From contig NZ_JAFUAG010000007.1 of the NCBI RefSeq assembly GCF_017464355.1, positions 1 to 45,637 of the forward strand: a stretch of DNA of 45,637 bases. The letters run 5' to 3'. The translations under genes were made by a program, and so were the position numbers. The DNA is from Ruminococcus sp. (lineage in GTDB: Bacteria; Bacillota; Clostridia; Oscillospirales; Ruminococcaceae). Shown here piece after piece: positions 1-7,183 of this stretch (the first letter of the stretch is position 1; every line of letters starts with the position of its first letter). The notes beneath the pieces are model-generated. The model worked only from the letters and a program-made list of their open reading frames with translations, searched no databases and was not told the origin of the DNA.

Positions 1-90
1 AAATATGCGATTTTTTCGATTTGCCGAAATAGCGCAGTTTTGAGCTTTTCTACCGTCAAAAGCCCCGATTTTTCGGTGATTTGGCATCAC

Positions 91-120
91 TTGACGATAA
101 ATGACGATAATTGGCGATAA
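91..120. repeat. Three tandem 10-bp repeats
   Basis: The units TTGACGATAA, ATGACGATAA and TTGGCGATAA sit head to tail at 91-100, 101-110 and 111-120. The period is one DNA helical turn. They begin just downstream of the -10 box of a leftward promoter (130-158), where a repressor operator or an initially transcribed control sequence could sit. No protein binding them is known to me. Confidence 0.6.
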
Positions 121-129
121 AGTGGTTCT

Positions 130-158
130 ATTATAGCATATCCGTATGATATTTGCAA
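130..158 (-). promoter_or_regulatory. Leftward sigma-A-type promoter
   Basis: On the minus strand, TTGCAA (153-158) and TATAAT (130-135) are separated by 17 bp. It would drive a gene lying left of position 1, so bases 1-123 are probably that gene's 5' leader. The leader contains the 10-bp repeats. Confidence 0.6.
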
Positions 159-247
159 GTGCAGGGGAACGGCCGGCCGCAATCACATTGAAGATCTGCA
201 TTGGCTTATTAACTAAAATATCCAAGGGTTTGACACTAAAATTTCAC

Positions 248-276
248 TTGACATATATGGAGGGCGGGTGTATAAT
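248..276 (+). promoter_or_regulatory. Promoter of the 352-1311 lipoprotein gene
   Basis: A perfect consensus TTGACA (248-253), 17-bp spacer and TATAAT (271-276). A second TTGACA occurs 18 bp upstream at 230-235 and has no matching -10. The leader is about 70 nt. Confidence 0.8.
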
Positions 277-351
277 AAATAATGTGCAGCTGTGACTATA
301 CGGCTGAATACAGCCCCATGAAGCAGGGCTCTGCCGAAAGGAACAAGAACG

Positions 352-1311
352 ATGAAAGCTAACAGACTCGCCGCTGTTCTTGCAGCTGCTGTGCTGGTGC
401 TCGGCTGCACCGCCTGCGGTTCAAAAAAGGATAATAAAGACAGCAAGAAAACGGCGGACAAAAAAAATAAAGATACCAGCAGCGCTGTGGTAAATGATGA
501 TGACAGTATTGACGAAACAGTCACCGATGAGCAGACTGAATCTGCACTGACCGCCGTTGACGGACAGTTCATCATGCAGGCCTACGATGTGCTGCAAAGC
601 GGACAGTACAGCGTGAAGCTGACTTACACCGACCCCTCGGGGCTTAAAACGGATATCTACCGTGTGGTGGACGGCAGCGACTACTACGAGCTGCAGAAAA
701 ACGAGATCGGCGAAAGCGGCTGCATCTGCGTGAACGGCACCGCTTATGATTTTGACAATGTCTGCGGCATTTACCGCAAACGGACTTCGGGCAAGCCCGA
801 AAGTATTATAGAAACGGTGGTAGAGCAGAAGCTTCCCGCCACCGACACCCACATCGACCCCAATGAGGCAGCTGAATATGAGGTGGAAGAATACACCTAC
901 ACAGGCGGCACCTACATAACGGTCATGGATTTTTATTTTGACAAGGTAACAGGTCTGCCTGCAAAATATACCACAAGGTATATGGTCGAGGAAGAAAACG
1001 GCGACGAGGGCATGACCGAAACAAGGACCATAAAAGAGATACTCTACGGAGCTGACGGCGACCTTATCGCCACCGACGGTGAGACCCATGAGCTTGACCG
1101 TGATGTGTTCGACACCGCTTTCCTTTCAAAGCTGGCTGACTTCGATGCCATGACCCCCGAGCAGAAGCTGGGGTACTGCCAGGCTATCTTCGTGACAGCT
1201 GAGGTAACTCAGGAGGAGCTGGACAAGGCAGGCATGACCGAGGATAAGCTCAGGAATATCTCATACGAAGACTTCACCTCGCTGGTATACACCTACGGGT
1301 ACGATGTCTGA
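352..1311 (+). CDS. Putative secreted lipoprotein
   Basis: A 319-residue protein of unknown function. The first 19 residues form a signal peptide ending in a lipobox (LVLGC, Cys19), so it should be diacylated and held on the outer face of the membrane. A Lys/Asp-rich, probably unstructured linker follows (about 24-60), then a globular domain without cysteines that I cannot assign. The middle is rich in beta-type segments with Tyr and Thr, resembling in general character the LolA/outer-membrane-sorting-like lipoproteins of Firmicutes, but no motif proves that. The start is fixed by an AAAGGA site at 337-342 and a consensus promoter upstream. It is followed after 13 bases by a CBS-domain gene, so the two may be co-transcribed with the downstream carboxypeptidase. 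Confidence 0.85.
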   Translation: MKANRLAAVLAAAVLVLGCTACGSKKDNKDSKKTADKKNKDTSSAVVNDDDSIDETVTDEQTESALTAVDGQFIMQAYDVLQSGQYSVKLTYTDPSGLKTDIYRVVDGSDYYELQKNEIGESGCICVNGTAYDFDNVCGIYRKRTSGKPESIIETVVEQKLPATDTHIDPNEAAEYEVEEYTYTGGTYITVMDFYFDKVTGLPAKYTTRYMVEEENGDEGMTETRTIKEILYGADGDLIATDGETHELDRDVFDTAFLSKLADFDAMTPEQKLGYCQAIFVTAEVTQEELDKAGMTEDKLRNISYEDFTSLVYTYGYDV

Positions 1312-1324
1312 AAGGGCTTAGTTG

Positions 1325-1759
1325 ATGAATATACTCAAGCTTTTGCACCCTAAAGCGTGCATAGAATATATATACGGCGACTGCACAGCAAGGCAGACGC
1401 TGGAGAAAATGAAAAATCACGGCTACTCTGCGGTGCCTGTCATCGACAGGGAGGGCAGGTTCATCAAGACCATATCCGAGGGCGATTTCCTGCGGTTCAT
1501 GGTGGAGAGGGGTATGTACGACATACGGGAGATGGAAAATTTCTCCCTGGAAGCCATACCTGCCAAGGTGAAGATGAAGCCTGTGAGCGTTTCTGCCACG
1601 GTGGAAGAACTTATTCTTCTGAGCATGGATCAGAACTTTGTGCCTGTTATCGACGACAGGGGCATTTTCATAGGTATAGTCACCCGAAAGGACATACTGG
1701 GCTACTGCTACAAGACCATTATGCAGGATAAGCAGGATTTCGGGGCAGACGAAACATAA
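1325..1759 (+). CDS. CBS-pair domain protein
   Basis: A 144-residue soluble protein made almost entirely of two CBS motifs (about residues 15-65 and 80-135). Each has the typical run of a variable helix followed by a V-P-V-[IV]-D-x-x-G segment (VPVIDREGRF; VPVIDDRGIF) and then G-I-V-T-R-K-D. CBS pairs bind adenosyl nucleotides such as AMP, ATP or S-adenosylmethionine and act as regulatory modules; here no catalytic domain is attached. An AAAGGG ribosome site at 1311-1316 favours ATG 1325 over the TTG three bases earlier. It lies 13 bases after the lipoprotein gene and about 50 bases before the D,D-carboxypeptidase gene on the same strand. The ligand and target are unknown. Confidence 0.85.
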   Translation: MNILKLLHPKACIEYIYGDCTARQTLEKMKNHGYSAVPVIDREGRFIKTISEGDFLRFMVERGMYDIREMENFSLEAIPAKVKMKPVSVSATVEELILLSMDQNFVPVIDDRGIFIGIVTRKDILGYCYKTIMQDKQDFGADET

Positions 1760-1811
1760 TTTACGGACATAATTAATTCAGGATAAATATTGAAAGGAAT
1801 GGTAAGGAGAA

Positions 1812-3014
1812 ATGAGAAACAGTAACCGTAAGGGCGGCGCGGCGATCGTCGCGGTGCTGGTGATGATAATTATCGTGGCGGTAGGCTGTGCGGTCATGGT
1901 CGTTTCAGGCAGAAAGACCATAAGTCCCAACACAAGCGTGACAGCCCCCATACCCAGTGATTACAGCCTTGAAGAGCAGGTCCCCGAGGAGACCACCCCC
2001 GAGGAGGAGGTCATTGAGGTATTGCCCGAGGTAAAGCCCTCGCAGCTGCCTGCTATATCGGAAAGCTATCAGACTATCAACCTTAAGGACGCTACCTGCA
2101 ACACCGCTGTTCTGCTGGACGCTGAGAGCAATGAGATAATCGCAGGTCTGCAGTATGACAAGAAGATATATCCCGCTTCGCTGACCAAGCTGATGACCCT
2201 GCTGGTAGCAGTTGAGCATATTGATGATATGCAGGCAAAGTACAAGTTCACCGACAAGGACATCGACCCCCTGATAGATGAGAATGCTTCCCGTGCAGGC
2301 TTTGTGGCAGGCGATGAAGTCACCATGGAAGACCTGCTGTATGCGGCTATCCTCCCCAGCGGCGCTGACGGCACACTGGGTCTGGCAAACGCCATTGCAG
2401 GTTCCGAGAAGGACTTCGTAAAGATGATGAACGACAAGGTCGCTGAGCTGGGTCTGACGGACACCAACTTTGTGAATGCCAGCGGTCTTCACGACAAGCA
2501 GCACTACACCACTGCTCAGGACGTGGCAGTTATCACAAGGGCTTGTATGCAGAACGAGACCTGCCGCAAGGTACTTTGCGCTGACAAGTGGACCACCAAG
2601 CCCACCAAGGAATTTGAAGACGGCATTGAGCTTGACAGCATTTTCCACTCACGTTTCGGCGGCTACTTCATCGATGCTGACCAGAACGGCGAGGAGGACG
2701 CTAAGCTTCTGGGCGGCAAGACTGGCTTTACTGATGAGGCTATGTTCACCCTTTCAACTGTTGTTGATTACAACGGCAAGGAGTACATATGTGTTACCAC
2801 CAAGTCTGAGGGCGACCTGATAGCTACCGAAGATTCGATCATGATCTTCGAGAACTACCTGCCCGGCGCTGTCGGCACACCTGTCACCGACGATGACGAC
2901 AGCAGTGAGTCTGAGAGCAGCGATGATGACAGCAGCAGATCATCTGACACTGTTATTGCCCTGACCAGCGACGACAGCAGTTCACAGGCTGACAACGAAA
3001 ATTACGAAGCATAA
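1812..3014 (+). CDS. D-alanyl-D-alanine carboxypeptidase, peptidase S11
   Basis: A 400-residue membrane-anchored serine peptidase that trims the terminal D-Ala of peptidoglycan stem peptides outside the cell. An N-terminal membrane helix (about 11-32) is followed by an acidic Glu/Pro linker and the penicillin-binding catalytic domain (about 85-350). The SxxK motif is seen as S-L-T-K and the third motif as K-T-G within LLGGKTGFTDEA. The second motif, usually S-G-N, reads S-G-A (PSGADG), a variant worth noting. The usual PBP5 C-terminal domain and amphipathic anchor are missing; instead there is a 50-residue tail of Ser, Asp and Glu. GGTAAGGAGA ends just before ATG 1812. A strong terminator follows. 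It is of the DacF/DacA type, but I cannot choose a symbol. Confidence 0.9.
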   Translation: MRNSNRKGGAAIVAVLVMIIIVAVGCAVMVVSGRKTISPNTSVTAPIPSDYSLEEQVPEETTPEEEVIEVLPEVKPSQLPAISESYQTINLKDATCNTAVLLDAESNEIIAGLQYDKKIYPASLTKLMTLLVAVEHIDDMQAKYKFTDKDIDPLIDENASRAGFVAGDEVTMEDLLYAAILPSGADGTLGLANAIAGSEKDFVKMMNDKVAELGLTDTNFVNASGLHDKQHYTTAQDVAVITRACMQNETCRKVLCADKWTTKPTKEFEDGIELDSIFHSRFGGYFIDADQNGEEDAKLLGGKTGFTDEAMFTLSTVVDYNGKEYICVTTKSEGDLIATEDSIMIFENYLPGAVGTPVTDDDDSSESESSDDDSSRSSDTVIALTSDDSSSQADNENYEA

Positions 3015-3023
3015 GCTTAAAAC

Positions 3024-3055
3024 AAGCGCTTTGCGTGAAAACGCAGGGCGCTTTT
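3024..3055 (+). terminator. Terminator after the carboxypeptidase gene
   Basis: Stems AAGCGC (3024-3029) with GCGCTT (3048-3053) and TGCGT (3032-3036) with ACGCA (3041-3045), then a short T-rich tail. Confidence 0.75.
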
Positions 3056-3065
3056 ATCATGCACA

Positions 3066-3098
3066 AAACGGCAGCAGACCCCATGCCTGCTGCCGTTT
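3066..3098 (-). terminator. Terminator of the small ribbon-helix-helix gene
   Basis: A 12-bp perfect stem, AAACGGCAGCAG (3066-3077) with CTGCTGCCGTTT (3087-3098). On the minus strand it is followed by TTTTGTG. It overlaps the stop codon of the minus-strand gene and also backs up the preceding rightward terminator. Confidence 0.75.
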
Positions 3099-3285
3099 AT
3101 TCCTGCTTGTCAGAGCTTTCCTCTCCGCGGTCAAGGTTCTCCAGCGCAAAATTAAGGCACTGTATGACCAGCTGGTTCAGGGAAAGGTTGTTTTCGTAGG
3201 CTAGTTTGTCGAGTTCGTCTACAAGTTCAGTGGGGAGCCTGAAAGACTTGCTCACTGAGTCATATCCTTTTTGGATTTTCCACAT
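3097..3285 (-). CDS. Ribbon-helix-helix (Arc/MetJ-type) DNA-binding protein
   Basis: A 62-residue protein. Residues about 11-50 fit a ribbon-helix-helix fold: a short beta strand (SKSFRLP) that would enter the DNA major groove, helix one (TELVDELDKLAYENN), a turn with SLNQ, and helix two (LVIQCLNFALENL). Proteins of this size and shape act as dimeric repressors, often autoregulatory. The start was set at ATG 3285 because AAGAGGTG lies 7 bases upstream on the minus strand; a longer frame to 3315 has no such site. No toxin partner is adjacent, so it does not look like an antitoxin in a pair. It is divergent from the second lipoprotein gene (3425), which it may control; that is inference. Confidence 0.75.
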   Translation of the reverse strand: MWKIQKGYDSVSKSFRLPTELVDELDKLAYENNLSLNQLVIQCLNFALENLDRGEESSDKQE

Positions 3286-3370
3286 AATGCAACACCTCTT
3301 GTTTATATTATGCAATATTTTTTGTTTGTTGTATACAATTATTTTGTTTTTATTTTGTGATACATTCGTA

Positions 3371-3399
3371 TTGCAATTGTTTTACTGCTATGATATAAT
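3371..3399 (+). promoter_or_regulatory. Promoter of the Thr/Glu-repeat lipoprotein gene
   Basis: TTGCAA (3371-3376), 17-bp spacer, TATAAT (3394-3399), about 25 bp before the ATG at 3425. The 140-bp gap shared with the divergent ribbon-helix-helix gene is AT-rich. Confidence 0.7.
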
Positions 3400-3424
3400 G
3401 ATTGTATACGAAAGGGGTGCTTTT

Positions 3425-4417
3425 ATGAGCAATTTACAGAAAATATCTATTTTGTGCGCAGCTGTGCTGACTGTGGGGCTGACAGCTTGCGGGGAAACAG
3501 CTGAGAATACCGACAGTAAAGAGATTACGACCGCTGCAACGACAACAGAAGCATCAACCACAACAGAAGCTACCACAACGACAGAAGCTACCACAACGAC
3601 CGAAGCTACTACAACGACCGAAACTACTACAACGACCGAAACTACTACAACGACCGAAACTACTACTACAACCGAGGTTACAACAACATCAGCTCTAGAA
3701 GTTACTAATATAACTAACAGATCAGTAAAATATGATAATGATAAACAGGTGTATCGAGTTCTTTGGCAGTTGAAAGATCAGAATAAACAGCCAATGAAGG
3801 CAGAAGGTGATGTAAAGATAGTAATAGTCAACGATAACGGTAACGAAGTATACAATGATTCTTTCCATATTACCGAAAATGATTACACAGATGAAACTGG
3901 TAAGCTTTATGGCTGTGTTGAAATACCTGTCACTGATATATCTCCTGATGTTAGTCTAAATCCTTCCTCCGGTTCAGGGCAAAGTGGAACACTAACATTG
4001 TCAGTCGAAGGTGATAATTATTCTTTCCCCGAAAAGAACCTTGCTATATTTGATTTGCCAACAAAACAAACGCAGATAATATTACCACAGGTTCCATTAC
4101 AGGTAAGCGGTTTATCAAACAAAAATGAAATCGACACTACGCTTGAAATTACAGAAATCACTTGTACAACAGATGATAGTAAAATTACACTCAAATTTAA
4201 ATGTAATATGATATATAACAAAGACGGAAATAACGAAGCGCAAAGTGGACGTTTTGCATATAGATTGATTGACAAAGACGGAATCATAGCCGATTCGGGT
4301 GATATCTACACAAATGCAATACGCTTGGGCGAGTGCACTTATGTAGAAAAAGTATTTTATGATTTTACTATAGATTTAACTCAGGACTATACCCTTGAAC
4401 TCTGTAATGATCAGTAA
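3425..4417 (+). CDS. Lipoprotein with Thr/Glu tandem-repeat linker
   Basis: A 330-residue surface protein of unknown function. A signal peptide with lipobox (LTACG) is followed at about residues 35-95 by a low-complexity spacer of T-T-T-E and T-E-A units, then two beta-rich segments of unknown fold (about 95-330). The spacer looks like the glycosylated or stalk linkers of Gram-positive surface proteins, holding the distal domain away from the membrane. AAAGGGG lies 7 bases before ATG 3425. The base composition is clearly more AT-rich than that of the flanking genes, which may mean recent acquisition. No homologous family is recognised. Confidence 0.85.
   Translation: MSNLQKISILCAAVLTVGLTACGETAENTDSKEITTAATTTEASTTTEATTTTEATTTTEATTTTETTTTTETTTTTETTTTTEVTTTSALEVTNITNRSVKYDNDKQVYRVLWQLKDQNKQPMKAEGDVKIVIVNDNGNEVYNDSFHITENDYTDETGKLYGCVEIPVTDISPDVSLNPSSGSGQSGTLTLSVEGDNYSFPEKNLAIFDLPTKQTQIILPQVPLQVSGLSNKNEIDTTLEITEITCTTDDSKITLKFKCNMIYNKDGNNEAQSGRFAYRLIDKDGIIADSGDIYTNAIRLGECTYVEKVFYDFTIDLTQDYTLELCNDQ
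3541..3680 (+). repeat. 18-bp coding tandem repeat (about 7-8 units)
   Basis: Units of the form ACAACGACCGAAACTACT, each encoding T-T-T-E-x-T. The last copies are almost identical in DNA, whereas the first are diverged. Length changes by whole units would keep the frame, so this is a likely variable-number repeat. Confidence 0.85.
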
Positions 4418-4429
4418 TACTAACACAAA

Positions 4430-4456
4430 AAAGACCGCCCCCACAGGACGGTCTTT
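4430..4456. terminator. Bidirectional terminator
   Basis: AAAGACCG (4430-4437) pairs with CGGTCTTT (4449-4456). It is T-rich on the right and has a run of A (T on the minus strand) on the left. It separates the convergent lipoprotein and cellobiose phosphorylase genes. Confidence 0.8.
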
Positions 4457-4474
4457 CTTATTTCTATAAAGCTA

Positions 4475-6889
4475 TCAGCCCATCACAACAGTGATATTGG
4501 TCTGCTCGGTCATCTTGCACTCGCATACGAAGTCGCCCTCAACTGCCTCGCCGTTAACGGTTATCTGCTTGATACCGCTTTCAACGTGGTCGGGGTTCTG
4601 TATGTCGATGGACAGGTGCTTGCCGCGGAAGTTCTTCTCGATCTTGAAGCCGTCCCACTCAGCGGGGATAGAGGGGCTTATCACCAGACCCTCAGCGTTG
4701 GGCCTCATACCGCAGATACCCTCAACGCAGCCTACCATTACGGTAGAACCTGTGCCTGTCAGCCAGTGAACGTGGCTGCGGCCTGCGTAAGGCGAACGTG
4801 TGCTCTCGGTGAACTGGCCGTGTACATAGGGCTCCAGCACTCTCTGCTCGGCCTTGTCGTTCATGCTTGCAGGTGCGGACTCAAGGAAGTACTCAAACGC
4901 CCTGTTGCCGTGACCCATGAGAGATTCTGCCAGGATTATCCAGCCCTGTGTCTGGCTGAATATACCGCCGTTCTCCTTAGTGTCGGGGTTGAAGATGTGC
5001 ATGAGCGCACCGTCAAAGTAGTGGTCTACATAAGGGGGCTCCATGATCTTGACGCCGTAAGGTGTGTTCAGTATCTCATGAACGCTCTCCAGAGCCTTTT
5101 CAGCCTGCTCCTTGCTTGCAAAGCCCGAAATTACAGACCAGCTCTGGGGGTTCAGCCACATGGAAGCCTCGGGATCGGCCTTTGCGCCGACTACCTCGCC
5201 GTTGTCGCGTATACCTCTGATAAATCTGTCCTCGTCCCAGCAATCAGCCAGAGCCTTGCCCAGCTCAGCCTGAGCCTTGGTGATGTACTGTACATACTCA
5301 GCGTCCTTGCGCTCCTCTGCATAACCCTTCATAACGCTCATCGCATAGTACAGCTGGAAAGCCACGAAAGTGGACTCGCCCTTCTTGCCCATTCTCAGGC
5401 AGTCGTTCCAGTCAGCGTGGAGGCCTGCGGGCATTTTGTGAGCGCCAAGTCTTTCCTGGGAGAAGCGGATAGCGTTCTTCAGGTGCTCGTAAACGGTAGC
5501 CTCTCCGCCGCCCTCTTCTGCATAAACGATGACCTCATCGAGGAATGCCTTGTTGCCTGTTTCGCCTATATACTTAACTATAGTGGGGAACAGCCACAGC
5601 GCATCGTCTGCTCTGTAAGAGGGGTGGCCTGTTTCCTTAGCGTATACGGAATTCTCGTCGTTCTCATCGGGGCAGGTCTCGTGGCCTGCTCTGTGGTCGA
5701 ACTTAACAAGGGGCAGACCGCCGCCGTTGGATACCTGTGCGGACAGCATGAAGCGTATCTTCTCAGCTGCCAGCTCGGGGTTGATGTGTATGATACCCTG
5801 GATATCCTGAACAGTATCTCTGTAGCCGTAGCCGTTTCTCAGGCCGCAGTAAATAAAGGAAGCTGCTCTAGACCAGATGAAGGTGATGAAGCACTGGTAA
5901 GCGTTCCATACATCGACCATGTTATTGAACTCTTCGGAAGGTGTTTCTACCTGGAAGTTGTTCAGCTGACCGTGCCAGTAGTCCACAAGTTCCTTGACCT
6001 CAGCGTCTACCTTGCCTGCTGCCTTGTATTCAGCCATGATATTCTCAGCGGTGATGGGATCCTTCTGGCCGAGAATGTAGATAAGCTCCTTGGTCTCCCC
6101 TGCTGCCAGTGTGAAGTCAGACTGCAGAGCGCCGCAGGCATTGCTGTTGTAGTTGAGTACGTTGTCGCACTTGCCGCTTTCAACAGCTATGGGATTGCCG
6201 TAATCTCTGTAGGCGCCGATGAAGCTGTCCAGATTGCCGTTGTAGGCTGCAACGTCAGCGCCTACAAGTCCAAAAAATCTCTCTCTGTGGTTAGAGCCGT
6301 TCTCGTCCTTGCCGCTGTTCTCGTTAATGTGCTGAACTATCTTGTTGCCCTCAAAGGAGGTGCGGGTGATGAACAGGGTGTACTGGAGGTTTACCTGGTC
6401 CTGCTCATAGTTGTTCTCGTTGGTGAACTCGATGAAGCCCCAAGTTGACAGGTTTCTGGGCTTATCAGAGGTGTTTGTCACCTTAGTTCTCCATACCTCA
6501 TAGGTCTTGTTCAGGGGCACATAGTAAGTCAGCTCGGACTTTATGCCCTTGTACTCAGAGGTGATAGTTGTATAAGCGGTACCGTGATGGCACTCGGTCT
6601 TATACTCATCAAAGCTCTTGCCTACAGGCTGCCATGTAGCAGACCAGTAATCCTTGGCATCGTTATCTCTTATGTAGACATATCTGCCGGGCAGGCCGAT
6701 GTTGGAGTTGAAGCGGTATCTGGCAATTCTGCCGTTTGCGCCGCTCTTCACGAAGCTGTAGCCGCCGCCGTTGTTTGAAACGATAGCACCGTACTCAGGG
6801 GAACCCAGATAGTTTGCCCAGGGTGCGGGGGTGTCGGGGCGAGTGATGACATATTCCTTGTTTTTCAGGTCAAAATAACCATACTGCAT
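4475..6889 (-). CDS. Cellobiose phosphorylase, GH94
   Basis: An 804-residue cytoplasmic enzyme of glycoside hydrolase family 94 that splits cellobiose with inorganic phosphate into alpha-glucose 1-phosphate and glucose (EC 2.4.1.20), saving ATP. The N-terminal beta-sandwich domain (about 1-280, beginning MQYGYFDL) is followed by a linker and the (alpha/alpha)6 barrel (about 320-740). The barrel holds the family motif HADWND at about residue 491-496, which supplies the general acid Asp. Length and start are typical of cellobiose phosphorylases, not of the longer cellodextrin phosphorylases. ATG 6889 has AAAGGAG upstream on the minus strand; 12 extra residues upstream are possible but lack a site. 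It is monocistronic as far as can be seen, and no transporter or regulator for cellobiose is adjacent. Confidence 0.93.
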   Translation of the reverse strand: MQYGYFDLKNKEYVITRPDTPAPWANYLGSPEYGAIVSNNGGGYSFVKSGANGRIARYRFNSNIGLPGRYVYIRDNDAKDYWSATWQPVGKSFDEYKTECHHGTAYTTITSEYKGIKSELTYYVPLNKTYEVWRTKVTNTSDKPRNLSTWGFIEFTNENNYEQDQVNLQYTLFITRTSFEGNKIVQHINENSGKDENGSNHRERFFGLVGADVAAYNGNLDSFIGAYRDYGNPIAVESGKCDNVLNYNSNACGALQSDFTLAAGETKELIYILGQKDPITAENIMAEYKAAGKVDAEVKELVDYWHGQLNNFQVETPSEEFNNMVDVWNAYQCFITFIWSRAASFIYCGLRNGYGYRDTVQDIQGIIHINPELAAEKIRFMLSAQVSNGGGLPLVKFDHRAGHETCPDENDENSVYAKETGHPSYRADDALWLFPTIVKYIGETGNKAFLDEVIVYAEEGGGEATVYEHLKNAIRFSQERLGAHKMPAGLHADWNDCLRMGKKGESTFVAFQLYYAMSVMKGYAEERKDAEYVQYITKAQAELGKALADCWDEDRFIRGIRDNGEVVGAKADPEASMWLNPQSWSVISGFASKEQAEKALESVHEILNTPYGVKIMEPPYVDHYFDGALMHIFNPDTKENGGIFSQTQGWIILAESLMGHGNRAFEYFLESAPASMNDKAEQRVLEPYVHGQFTESTRSPYAGRSHVHWLTGTGSTVMVGCVEGICGMRPNAEGLVISPSIPAEWDGFKIEKNFRGKHLSIDIQNPDHVESGIKQITVNGEAVEGDFVCECKMTEQTNITVVMG

Positions 6890-7140
6890 AGTCTTTCTCT
6901 CCTTTGATTGATTTCCTCCCGACATTCAGGCACATCGATAAAAATGCCCTGCCATATCGGGATACGATTTTCATATTATCCATTCCGCGCATAAACGCTA
7001 AAGTCATTGTAACACATATCCGCATTTTTTACAAGGGGGTGCAGGGGATTTTTTCAGAAAAAAACGTAAATTTTTTTAGTGCAAACTGACTTATTTGTAT
7101 CTTCTGTGGATATATTAAATCATTGAAAATATATGAAAAC

Positions 7141-7165
7141 GCACCGACGAAAAAATCATCGGTGC
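7141..7165 (-). terminator. Terminator of the dockerin gene
   Basis: GCACCGA (7141-7147) pairs with TCGGTGC (7159-7165). On the minus strand it is followed by GTTTTC. The 250 bases from here to the GH94 start show no gene and no clear promoter or CRE-like site. Confidence 0.7.
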
Positions 7166-7183
7166 GAAAAGAATTTCGTTGTA

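Noticed and set aside
421-1089. Antisense frame with hydrophobic runs opposite the first lipoprotein
   Set aside because: No start signals; the plus-strand gene has a promoter, ribosome site and lipobox.
4586-6448. A 620-codon open frame antisense to the GH94 gene
   Set aside because: It is fully covered by the cellobiose phosphorylase, whose domains, motif and start are clear. The antisense frame has no ribosome site and unusual composition, typical of mirror frames in codon-biased genes.
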